A DNA stretch of 61,527 bases from Palsa-739 sp035532535 (GTDB taxonomy: Bacteria > Actinomycetota > Thermoleophilia > Gaiellales > Gaiellaceae), in contig DATKQT010000004.1 in assembly GCA_035532535.1 (NCBI GenBank), positions 1 through 61,527 of the forward strand, written 5' to 3'. Positions within the stretch are counted from its first letter, which is position 1, and each line of letters begins with the position of its first letter. Below the pieces are notes generated by a model, which did not search any database, was not told the DNA's origin, and worked only from the letters and a program-made list of their open reading frames with translations. Made by a program: the position numbers and the translations under genes. Shown here piece after piece: positions 9,158 through 16,442 of this stretch.

Positions 9158-10080
9158 GCCTCGGTGCGGCTCGGCGCGTACTCGAGCCACTGAGCCCAGC
9201 GCTCGCTGCGCCCGTGCACCGTGTCGAGATACGCCTGCTGCAGCTCGACCGTCACCGGCCCCGGCGGCCCGACGACCTGGTCGTCGACCTCGCGGATCGG
9301 CGTCACCTCCGCCGCGGTGCCGCACATGAACACCTCGTCGGCGAGATAGAGGTCGGTACGGATGAGCTGCTTCTGCACCAGCTGGTACCCGAGGTCCTGC
9401 GCGATCTGGATGACCGTGTCGCGCGTGATGCCGGGAAGGATCGACGCCGAGAGATCAGGGGTCGCGATGACGCCGTCCTTCACGACGAAGATCGTCTCGC
9501 CCGAGCCGTCGGCGATGTAGCCGTCATGCGTGAGGAGGATCGCCTCCTCGTAGCCTGCGCGAACCGCCTCGCCGATCGCGAGCATCGAGTTCACGTACAC
9601 CCCGGTCGCCTTGGCGACGTGCGGGATGACGTTCGGCCCGACGCGCTGCCACGACGAAATCTTCGCGCGGATGCCGTTGCGCATCCCGTCCTCGCCGAGG
9701 TACGTGCCCCACGGCCACGACATGATCGCGACGTCGACGGGGTTGCCGTGCGAGCCGACGCCGAGCTGGCCGTAGCCGAAGAACGCGATCGGCCGCAGGT
9801 AGCACTCCGGCAGCCCGTTCGCGCCGACCAGATCCCAGCAGGCCGTCTTGAGCTCCTCGACCGAGTACGGAAGTTCCATGTACAGCAGCTTGGCCGAGTT
9901 CTCCAGCCGCGCCATGTGCTCCGTCAGCCGGAAGACAGCGGTGCCGCGCTCGGTGTCGTACGCGCGGATTCCCTCGAAGACGCCCGATCCGTAGTGGAGG
10001 CCGTGCGCGCCGACGTGAACGGTTGCGTCCGCCCAGTCGACGAGCTCGCCGTTCATCCAGATCTTGCTCGTCTCCTGCAT
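9154..10080 (-). CDS. ilvE: Branched-chain amino acid aminotransferase
   Basis: A class IV PLP aminotransferase of 308 aa for the last step of Val/Leu/Ile synthesis or the first of their breakdown. Features: HYGSGVFEGIRAYDTERG near residue 30, the PLP lysine in the HVAKATGVYVNSM stretch, and the C-terminal CGTAAEVTPI motif. ATG at 10080 is the first gene of the minus-strand run that continues into DegT, MFS and mpg with overlapping starts. Confidence 0.95.
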   Translation of the reverse strand: MQETSKIWMNGELVDWADATVHVGAHGLHYGSGVFEGIRAYDTERGTAVFRLTEHMARLENSAKLLYMELPYSVEELKTACWDLVGANGLPECYLRPIAFFGYGQLGVGSHGNPVDVAIMSWPWGTYLGEDGMRNGIRAKISSWQRVGPNVIPHVAKATGVYVNSMLAIGEAVRAGYEEAILLTHDGYIADGSGETIFVVKDGVIATPDLSASILPGITRDTVIQIAQDLGYQLVQKQLIRTDLYLADEVFMCGTAAEVTPIREVDDQVVGPPGPVTVELQQAYLDTVHGRSERWAQWLEYAPSRTEA

Positions 10081-10101
10081 GCGCTCAATCGTACCCAGCG
10101 G

Positions 10102-10581
10102 TCACGCCTCCGTGAGGTCTCCGATCTCCGCTTTGGCCATCCGTACCAGGTCGAGCGGCGCGATCCCGGCCATGTGCCGGTCGGAGCCGGCGCCGATCCA
10201 GACGAGCTCGTGCCGGAGCAGGCTCCTGTCCATCAGCACACGAGTGACGTTCGGCGCCGGGAACGGCGCCACCGCGCCCGGCTCGAACCCGGTCGCGGCG
10301 ACGACCTCCTCCGGCTTGGCGACCCGCGCGTAGCCCGCCCCTGCGGCGGCCGAGAGCCGGTTCGCGTCCACGCGCTTGTCGCCCGGAATGAGCGCGAGCA
10401 CCGGGCGCCCGTCGCAGATGAAGACGAGCGACTTGACGATCTCGGCGCGCTCGCAGCCGACGGCGCGCGCGGCGGCGCCGGCGGTCGGCGTGCCGGCCTT
10501 GAACTCCTCCAGGCGCGCGTCCACGGCCGCCTCGCGCAGGGCGGTGGCGAAGCGCTCGACCGGCTCCGGCCAGGACTGCAC
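10102..10581 (-). CDS. YbaK/prolyl-tRNA deacylase-type aminoacyl-tRNA editing protein
   Basis: A 159-aa single-domain protein of the YbaK/ProX family, whose members hydrolyse mischarged aminoacyl-tRNAs. Visible features are the AEIVKSLVFICDG strand-loop with the conserved Lys, the VDANRLSAA region and the GAVAPF motif. GTG at 10581 (VQSWPEPVERF) is chosen because upstream residues become low-complexity. Alternative: general YbaK-domain protein of unknown substrate. Confidence 0.85.
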   Translation of the reverse strand: MQSWPEPVERFATALREAAVDARLEEFKAGTPTAGAAARAVGCERAEIVKSLVFICDGRPVLALIPGDKRVDANRLSAAAGAGYARVAKPEEVVAATGFEPGAVAPFPAPNVTRVLMDRSLLRHELVWIGAGSDRHMAGIAPLDLVRMAKAEIGDLTEA

Positions 10582-10636
10582 GGCATCACGGTAGTGAACG
10601 CAACCGATTTGCGCCCTTCGCCGTTGTGTTGTCTCA

Positions 10637-10969
10637 ATGGATGACTCCCCAGAGATTCGGAAGGCCCGAACCGAGAGCGCGTTCCGCGAGGTGAACGAGC
10701 GCATCGCGGAGAACGCGGAGCGGTTCGAGGCCGGCTCGACCGAGTTCATCTGCGAGTGCGACGACCCGCAGTGCGTCCACCGGCTCGAGGCGACGCTGGA
10801 GGAGTACGAGGAGGTTCGCCAGGACGGGGCGACGTTCCTGATCGCCCCCGGGCACGGCGACGGAAGCATCGAACGCGTGGTCGACCACCGCGGCCGCTTC
10901 ATGATCGTCGAGAAGGTCCACGTCGCAGCGCGCGCGCTCGTGCGCCGCCTGAATCCGAGAACGGCCTAG
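10637..10969 (+). CDS. Conserved hypothetical protein with CxC...C motif
   Basis: A 110-aa acidic, soluble protein. It has a helical N-terminus (FREVNERIAENAERF), then CECDDPQCVHRL, a likely metal or zinc-knuckle site, then a compact alpha/beta tail ending in FMIVEKV. The pattern is one I associate with small actinobacterial hypotheticals, but I assign no function. It diverges from the YbaK gene, with 55 nt between start codons. Confidence 0.8.
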   Translation: MDDSPEIRKARTESAFREVNERIAENAERFEAGSTEFICECDDPQCVHRLEATLEEYEEVRQDGATFLIAPGHGDGSIERVVDHRGRFMIVEKVHVAARALVRRLNPRTA

Positions 10970-10974
10970 GCGTT

Positions 10975-11020
10975 CGCTTGCGACGCCGACCATAAGAGGC
11001 CGTGCCGGCTTGGCCGGCAC
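10975..11020. repeat. Intergenic repeat unit with hairpin (copy 1)
   Basis: The unit TCGCTTGCGACGCCGACC is followed after a few bases by AAGAGG and a perfect 8-bp hairpin (GTGCCGGC/GCCGGCAC, 11002-11020, 3-nt loop). The same 18-nt core, AAGAGG and a different hairpin recur at 23550-23598. It lies between the convergent 10637-10969 gene and serA, so the hairpin may also serve as a terminator. Confidence 0.6.
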
Positions 11021-11025
11021 TGCCG

Positions 11026-12600
11026 CTAGAGCTCGATCACCCGGGCGTCGTCGAAGCCCTCGGCGCGGATGCGCTCGACGAGCTCCGCCGGCGGGCGCGT
11101 GTCGACGCTCAGCGCCATCAGCGCCTTGCCGCCGCGCCGAGAACGCGACACGGTCATGTTCGCGATGTTGACGCCGGCGTCGCCGAAGAGCGAACCGACG
11201 CGGCCGATCACGCCCGGCACGTCGTCGTACCGGAAGAGCACGAGCAATGGGTCGAGCTCGAGGTCGAGGTCGAACCCGAGCGCCCGCACGAGCCAGGGAC
11301 GGTTCTCGCTGCCGATCGTCGTGCCTGCGACACGCGTGCTCTCCTCCCCGACGCGGACTTCCACGCGTACGAGGTTCGTGTAGTCGCGCGCAGACTGCGA
11401 GCGCTCCTCGCGCACGTCGATGCCGCGCTCACGCGCGATCAGCGGCGCGTTCACGTAGTTCACCGGCCGATCTGCCCGGCCCTGGAAGGCGCCCTGAAGC
11501 GCGGCGACGGTGAGCAGCCGCGTGTCGTACTCCGCGATGCCGCCGTACGCGGTGATGACGATCTCGTCCGCGCGGCCGCCGGCGAGCTCGAGCGCGAGGC
11601 GTCCGAGCTTCGCCGCGAGGGGCACGTACGGCCCGAGCACCTCCATGTCCTCGGCGCCGATCGCGGGGATGTTGACCGCGTTCGAGACAAGGCCGCCCTC
11701 GAGCGCCGCCGCGACCTGTTCGGCGACGATGACGCCCGCGCGGTCCTGCGCCTCGTCGGTCGAGGCCGCGAGATGCGGCGTGACGACGACGCTGTCGAGC
11801 TCGAGCAGTGGACCGGAATACGGCTCGGAGGAGAACACGTCGAGCGCAGCGCCTGCGACCTTGCCGGACTGGAGCGCGGCGAGCAGCGCGGCCTCGTCGA
11901 CGAGCTGGCCGCGCGCGGCGTTGACGAGCCGCACGCCGGCGCGCATGCGCGCGAACGCGTCCGCATCGATCGACTGCCGCGTCTCGTCGGTGAGCGGCAG
12001 GTGCAGCGTGATGAACTCCGCGACGTCGTAGATCTCCTCTGGCGTCTCGACGCGCTCGACGCCGAGCTCGCGGAACCGCTCGGCCGCAACGTACGGGTCA
12101 TAGGCGACGACGCGCATGCCCAGGCCGAGCGCGCGGCGGGCGACCTGCTGGCCGATGCGTCCGAAGCCGAGCACGCCGAGCGTCTTGCCGGCCAGCTCGA
12201 TGCCGCCGTACGACTTGCGTTCCCAGCGGCCCTGCTTCAGTGCGGCGTGCGCCTGCGGAATGTTCCGCGCGAGCGCGACGAGCAGCCCGATCGTGTGCTC
12301 GGCGGCCGAGACGACGGTCGACTCGGGCGCATTCGCGACGACGATCCCGCGCCGCGTCGCCGCTTCCACGTCCACGTTGTCGACGCCGACCCCGGCACGG
12401 CCGATGACCTTCAGCTTGACGGCGCGCTCGATGACCTCAGCGGTCAGCTTCGTTGCCGAGCGGACGACGATCGCGTCGTAGAGGCCGACGATGTCCTCGA
12501 GCGGCGAATCGAGGTCGACGTCGACGTCGAAGCGCTCGCGCAGCAGGTCGACGCCGGCGTCGGCGATCGCCTCGCGCACGAGCACCTTCTGCTGCGTCAC
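11026..12600 (-). CDS. serA: D-3-phosphoglycerate dehydrogenase
   Basis: The first committed enzyme of serine biosynthesis (3-phosphoglycerate to 3-phosphohydroxypyruvate, NAD). It has 524 aa, matching the long actinobacterial form. The N-terminal substrate/NAD domains carry VLGFGRIGQQVARRA, the catalytic Arg in NAARGQLVDEAAL and His in HLAASTDEA. The intervening (ASB) domain and a C-terminal ACT domain (PGVIGRVGSLFGDAGVNIA), implying serine feedback, follow. GTG at 12600 overlaps the aminotransferase stop (GTGA). Confidence 0.97.
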   Translation of the reverse strand: MTQQKVLVREAIADAGVDLLRERFDVDVDLDSPLEDIVGLYDAIVVRSATKLTAEVIERAVKLKVIGRAGVGVDNVDVEAATRRGIVVANAPESTVVSAAEHTIGLLVALARNIPQAHAALKQGRWERKSYGGIELAGKTLGVLGFGRIGQQVARRALGLGMRVVAYDPYVAAERFRELGVERVETPEEIYDVAEFITLHLPLTDETRQSIDADAFARMRAGVRLVNAARGQLVDEAALLAALQSGKVAGAALDVFSSEPYSGPLLELDSVVVTPHLAASTDEAQDRAGVIVAEQVAAALEGGLVSNAVNIPAIGAEDMEVLGPYVPLAAKLGRLALELAGGRADEIVITAYGGIAEYDTRLLTVAALQGAFQGRADRPVNYVNAPLIARERGIDVREERSQSARDYTNLVRVEVRVGEESTRVAGTTIGSENRPWLVRALGFDLDLELDPLLVLFRYDDVPGVIGRVGSLFGDAGVNIANMTVSRSRRGGKALMALSVDTRPPAELVERIRAEGFDDARVIEL

Positions 12601-13730
12601 GCGACCGAGGAATGCTCGTACGCGTCGAGCGCCGCGGTCACGGCGACCCCGCGGTCGATGTCGGCGCCGAGCTCCGCGAGCACGATCTCGATCGCGGCGA
12701 GCGCAGTCGTGATGTCGAAGACGTCGAACCATCCGATGTGGCCGATGCGGAAGATCTTTCCCTTCAGGTCGCCCTGGCCGCTAGCGAGCGTGATGCCGAA
12801 GCGGTTGCGAACGCCGGAGATGACCTCCGCGGCGTCGGGCGACAGGACGGCGGTGACGACCGCGCTGCGATCCTCGTCGGGCGAGAAGAGCTCGAGCCCC
12901 ATCGCCTTCACGCCGGCGCGCGCGGCGCGACCGAGGCGGACGTGCCGCTCGAACACGGCCTCGAGGCCTTCGTCGAGGAGCATGCCGAGCGCGACATCGA
13001 GCGCGGTGACGAGCGAGACCGGCGGCGTGAACGGCGCATCGAGCTTGCGCTGGGCGTCGCGTGTCCGCTTCCAGTCGAAATAGAAGCGGGGCGTCGAGCC
13101 GGTCGCCGCGAGCGCGGCGTCGGAGACCGCGGCCAGACCGAGCCCGGGCGGCGTCATGAGCGCCTTCTGCGATCCGGAGACGACGACGTCGAGGCCCCAC
13201 GCATCGGTCTCACAGGGCACCGCGCCGAGGCTCGAGACCGCGTCGACGACGACGAGTGCGCCCGCCTCCTTCGCAACCGCGGCGATCGCCTGCACGTCGG
13301 CGACGACGCCGGTCGACGTCTCCGACTGGACGATCCAGACGGCCTTCGCCTCGCGCGCGGCGAGCCGTGCGCGGACGTCCTCCGGATCGGGTGTCTCACC
13401 CCACGCGTAGTGGAGCTCGTCAACGTCGGCACCGTAGGCGGACGTCATCGCCACCCAGCGCTCGCCGAAGCTTCCGGAGGAGACGACGAGGTGCGGCTCC
13501 CCCGGCGAGACGAGATTGACGACCGCAGACTCGAAGGCGCCGGTTCCCGACGCGGTGAAGAGCAAGACGTCCGATTCCGTCCGGCACACGTCGCGCAGGC
13601 GCGCGAGACACCGTTCGTAGATGGGCCGGAAATCAGGGCTGCGATGGTGCACGACGGGCTCTCCCATCGCGGCGAGCACCTGTGGCGGCACCGGCGTCGG
13701 TCCGGGCGTGAACAGGTAGCGCTTCTCCAT
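12597..13730 (-). CDS. Class V aminotransferase, alanine-glyoxylate/serine-pyruvate type (probable phosphoserine aminotransferase role)
   Basis: A fold-type I PLP enzyme of 377 aa. Motifs: YLFTPGPTPVPPQVL N-terminus, TASGTGAFESAVVNL and the PLP lysine in SGSQKALMTPPGLG. By family it resembles PucG/AGXT-like small-subunit hydrogenase-linked aminotransferases rather than classical SerC. Its coupling to serA (GTGA overlap) argues that it supplies the serine-pathway transamination step; that is inference from context. ATG start at 13730. Confidence 0.9.
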   Translation of the reverse strand: MEKRYLFTPGPTPVPPQVLAAMGEPVVHHRSPDFRPIYERCLARLRDVCRTESDVLLFTASGTGAFESAVVNLVSPGEPHLVVSSGSFGERWVAMTSAYGADVDELHYAWGETPDPEDVRARLAAREAKAVWIVQSETSTGVVADVQAIAAVAKEAGALVVVDAVSSLGAVPCETDAWGLDVVVSGSQKALMTPPGLGLAAVSDAALAATGSTPRFYFDWKRTRDAQRKLDAPFTPPVSLVTALDVALGMLLDEGLEAVFERHVRLGRAARAGVKAMGLELFSPDEDRSAVVTAVLSPDAAEVISGVRNRFGITLASGQGDLKGKIFRIGHIGWFDVFDITTALAAIEIVLAELGADIDRGVAVTAALDAYEHSSVA

Positions 13731-13752
13731 CACTGCCAGACTACCGCCGGTC

Positions 13753-14418
13753 GTGGACGCGCTTCTTGCATTTGCCGCTGCGTTGATCGCTTTACGGCTG
13801 GTGGGTGCGCTCGCGCGCCGCTGGCGCGCGTCCGCCCGGCCGGAGCTCCTCATCTGGGCGTGGTCGCTCGCCACCTACGCGGTCGCCGCCGGATCGATCG
13901 CGTGGGGCGAGGCCGCGCAATGGGACGCGCGCGCGTTCCGCGTGTACTACGCCGCCGGCGCGCTGCTCACCGCGCCGCTGCTCGGCGCAGGGTCGCTCGC
14001 GCTCGCCGGCGTCCGCCGCGCGAAGGCGCTCGCACTCGTCTACGCCGGGCTTGCGGTCGGCATCGCGCTCGCGATGCCTGTCCACGGCGCGTTCGCGGCG
14101 CACGGGATCCCGCCCGCGCAGGACCACCTCGCGTTCGCTCCCGCGCGCCTGCTCGCGATCGCGGCGAACATCCTCGGCACGGTGGCCGTCGTGGTCGTCG
14201 CGCTGCGCTCGATCCGGAGACGCCCGCTCGGGAACAGCCTCATCGTGCTCGGCGTGGCTGCGGCCGCCGCAGGGAGCGGCGTTGCCGGCCTGGGGGCCGG
14301 CGGCGCGGCCGTCGGCATCGCAGTGGGCGCCGCCCTCCTCTACGCCGGGTTCGTGGCACCTGCCACGTTTTCGCGTGGGTTTATTCACACGGTCTTTACG
14401 AAATCGCCCCTAGGGTGA
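13753..14418 (+). CDS. Polytopic membrane protein, unknown function
   Basis: 221 aa, very rich in Ala/Leu/Val, with about seven predicted TM segments and short Arg-rich loops. GTG start at 13753 lies 22 nt from the divergent aminotransferase start. No catalytic motif is visible. The same kind of small hydrophobic protein is common next to biosynthetic operons in actinobacteria, but no function follows from that. Confidence 0.75.
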   Translation: MDALLAFAAALIALRLVGALARRWRASARPELLIWAWSLATYAVAAGSIAWGEAAQWDARAFRVYYAAGALLTAPLLGAGSLALAGVRRAKALALVYAGLAVGIALAMPVHGAFAAHGIPPAQDHLAFAPARLLAIAANILGTVAVVVVALRSIRRRPLGNSLIVLGVAAAAAGSGVAGLGAGGAAVGIAVGAALLYAGFVAPATFSRGFIHTVFTKSPLG

Positions 14419-14516
14419 CGAACGCATAGCCGCGCCAAGTGGTGCGCCCCCCGTGCGGCGGGGAGCTCCAAGCCCATTCGGCCTACGACAGTGCAAACGA
14501 CCTCAGGGAGGATCTT

Positions 14517-15065
14517 TTGCGGCGATTACTCCTGGCTTCGGCCATGTTGTTCCTGGTGTGTGTTTCTGCGGCTTTTGGAGCCCAGGCAAAAGACAAGGCG
14601 GCCAAGCGCACCGGCCGGGCGGCGGCGCTCCATTACCTCGACGGCGAGCTCCAGCGCTACGAGCAGCAGACGTGGTACTGGCAGCGGCTGACCGGCGCAC
14701 CCCTTGCGAATACGGCCGGCCGAACGCTCGCCTCGATGTCCGTCTCGGACCTCGAAGGCACCGTGCGGACGTGGCAGCGCCGAGCCCTCACGGCCCACCG
14801 GCGTGCCCAGCGTCCGCCCCACATGCGCGAGTGGATGTGCATCCACCACTTCGAGGGCGCCTGGAACGACGTCGGCGGCCCGTACTGGGGCGGGCTCCAG
14901 ATGAACATCACCTTCCAGGAGCATTACGGCGGCTGGCTGTACCGGACGAAGGGAACGGCCGACCACTGGACGCCGCTGGAGCAGATCTGGGTGGCGGAGA
15001 AAGCGCTCCAGAGCAGGGGTTTCTGGCCCTGGCCGAACACCGCGAGGATGTGCGGGCTGATCTGA
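14517..15065 (+). CDS. Secreted transglycosylase/Rpf-like protein
   Basis: A 182-aa exported protein. A signal peptide (LRRLLLASAMLFLVCVSAAFG) is followed by a helical linker and a C-terminal lysozyme-like/Rpf-type domain: MREWMCIHHFEGAWNDVGG, then WGGLQMNITFQEHYGG and QIWVAEKAL. Family members cleave peptidoglycan during growth or resuscitation. The acidic residue in HHFEG is the likely catalytic Glu. The TTG start at 14517 is supported by AGGGAGG seven nt upstream. The 98-nt gap before it has two short GC hairpins; I found no known riboswitch motif. Confidence 0.8.
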   Translation: MRRLLLASAMLFLVCVSAAFGAQAKDKAAKRTGRAAALHYLDGELQRYEQQTWYWQRLTGAPLANTAGRTLASMSVSDLEGTVRTWQRRALTAHRRAQRPPHMREWMCIHHFEGAWNDVGGPYWGGLQMNITFQEHYGGWLYRTKGTADHWTPLEQIWVAEKALQSRGFWPWPNTARMCGLI

Positions 15066-15077
15066 CATCGTCGTGAC

Positions 15078-15106
15078 TTGACAGAGACATCATTGTGATG
15101 TCATAG
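15078..15106 (+). promoter_or_regulatory. Promoter with embedded palindromic operator for the RHH-DUF4097-MFS operon
   Basis: TTGACA (15078-15083), a 17-bp spacer and TCATAG (15101-15106) form a sigma70-like promoter. The spacer contains the perfect palindrome GACATCATTGTGATGTC (15086-15102), so a bound dimer would block polymerase. The ATG lies 7 nt after the -10, implying leaderless translation. Autoregulation by the RHH protein encoded next is the natural inference. Confidence 0.7.
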
Positions 15107-15113
15107 TGCCGTC

Positions 15114-15569
15114 ATGCAGATCGACGGCTACGTCCAGGCACTTCGAGAAGACCTCGCCCGCATCGCAGCGGTCGGGGACGAATCCACCGCTCGCGCTGCC
15201 GAGCTCCTCTCCGTCGCGCTCGAGTCCGCGGTCGGCCGGCGCCTCCTCGAGGCCCTCGGCGAGGCCGCCCTCGAGCTGAACTCGCAGCTCGACAACGGCC
15301 GGGTCGAAGTCCGGTTCGCGGGCAGCGACCCGGAGCTCGTCTACATCCCCGACGAAGAGGCCGCGCCGGCGGAGCCCGCCGATGAGGCATTCACGGCCCG
15401 CATCACGCTGCGGCTCCCGGAGAGCCTGAAGACGCGGCTCGACGCCGCCGCCGCCCTCCACGGCATGTCCGTGAACACCTGGCTCGTCCAGGTGCTCGTG
15501 CGCGCCCTGGAGCCCCGCACCCCGTCCGGCGGCAGCCGCCGCCGCCTCACCGGCTACGGCCGGAGCTGA
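15114..15569 (+). CDS. Ribbon-helix-helix (HicB/Arc-like) DNA-binding protein
   Basis: A 151-aa soluble protein. Residues ~1-75 form a helical/strand region (YVQALREDLARIAAV), an acidic linker follows, and ARITLRLPESLKTRLDAAAA plus GMSVNTWLVQVLVRAL forms a clear RHH dimerisation/DNA-binding fold at ~95-135. The tail is Arg/Gly-rich. Likely an autorepressor acting on the palindrome just upstream. It is not paired with a recognisable toxin; a 32-aa ORF and a DUF4097 gene follow at close spacing. Confidence 0.85.
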   Translation: MQIDGYVQALREDLARIAAVGDESTARAAELLSVALESAVGRRLLEALGEAALELNSQLDNGRVEVRFAGSDPELVYIPDEEAAPAEPADEAFTARITLRLPESLKTRLDAAAALHGMSVNTWLVQVLVRALEPRTPSGGSRRRLTGYGRS

Positions 15570-15580
15570 AAGGAGTCGAC

Positions 15581-15679
15581 ATGATCATCCTCAGCCCTCC
15601 CACGAGCGTCCGGATCCACTGGATCTACGAGGACCCGTCCGGCAACCCCAAGTCGGCAGTGCGGAAAGCGGCTGTCTGA
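15581..15679 (+). CDS. 32-aa microprotein in the RHH-DUF4097 operon
   Basis: ATG at 15581 is preceded by AAAGGAG with ideal spacing and ends at TGA 15677-15679, one base before the next ATG. The peptide starts MIILSPPTSVRIHWIYEDPS and ends in a basic tail (KSAVRKAAV). No TM segment or known domain. The strong ribosome-binding site and the tight fit between neighbours argue that it is translated; the function is unknown. It could also act only to couple translation into the DUF4097 gene. Confidence 0.65.
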   Translation: MIILSPPTSVRIHWIYEDPSGNPKSAVRKAAV

Positions 15680-15680
15680 G

Positions 15681-16442
15681 ATGGCGCTGCACACGTTCCA
15701 CACCCCCGGTCCCGTCGAGCTCGAGGTGAAGCTCCCGACCGGGGACATCGAGGTCGAGACCGTCGACGGCGATGAGTCGACCGTCGAGGTGACGGGCAAC
15801 GAGCGCCTCGTCGAGCAGACCACGGTCGAGCTCGTCGGCAACCGTCTCGTCGTCGAGCTGCGCAGCAAGTTCGGGCGGGGGATCACGATCTCGATCGGCG
15901 ACATCAACATCGTCGGCTCACCGGTGCGCATTCGCGCCCGCGTCCCGCACTCGAGCCGGGCGGAGTTGTCGACCGCGGCGGCCGACATGGAACTGCGCGG
16001 CCGCTTCGCCGCGCTCGACGCGAAGACCGCGTCCGGCGACCTCTCGCTCGAGGGTGAAGTGGAAGGGAACGCCGACGTGAAGACGGTGAGCGGCGACGTT
16101 CGCCTCCGCTCGGTCGGCGGCGATCTTCGCGCGCAGACCGTCTCCGGCGACGTGACCTCTGCGTCCGTCGGCGGCGACGTCACCGCGAAGTCGGTCTCCG
16201 GCGACGTGCGCATCGACTCGAAGCGCGAAGGCCGTGTCACCGTGCAGTCCGTGTCGGGCGACATCGAGGTGGGCGTCACGGCGGGAACGAACCTCGACGT
16301 CGACGCCGGCTCCGTGTCGGGCGACCTCAGCTCCGAGGTGGCGCTCGGCAGCGACATCGGCGACATCGGCGGCGACGGGCCGACGCTCGTCGTGCGCGGC
16401 AAGACGGTCAGCGGCGACTTCAAGGTCTTCCGCGCGGCGTGA
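15681..16442 (+). CDS. DUF4097 family beta-helical (adhesin-like) protein
   Basis: 253 aa with no signal peptide. After an N-terminal strand-rich region (residues ~1-105), it has repeated VSGDV/VGGDV units (TVSGDVRLRSVGGDL and similar) predicted to form a right-handed beta-helix, the hallmark of DUF4097. Molecular role unknown in the family. Here it lies between a 32-aa ORF (1 nt) and an MFS gene (GTGA overlap), indicating one transcript controlled by the RHH protein. Confidence 0.88.
   Translation: MALHTFHTPGPVELEVKLPTGDIEVETVDGDESTVEVTGNERLVEQTTVELVGNRLVVELRSKFGRGITISIGDINIVGSPVRIRARVPHSSRAELSTAAADMELRGRFAALDAKTASGDLSLEGEVEGNADVKTVSGDVRLRSVGGDLRAQTVSGDVTSASVGGDVTAKSVSGDVRIDSKREGRVTVQSVSGDIEVGVTAGTNLDVDAGSVSGDLSSEVALGSDIGDIGGDGPTLVVRGKTVSGDFKVFRAA

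Noticed and set aside
11002..13083. 693-codon plus-strand open frame
   Set aside because: It is antisense to serA and the class V aminotransferase, with Arg/Asp/Val-rich low-complexity composition typical of high-GC shadow frames.
14419..14516. c-di-AMP (ydaO) riboswitch before the Rpf-like gene
   Set aside because: The conserved GGGGGAACC/GGGUGAAUC-type segments are not present; only generic GC hairpins are seen.
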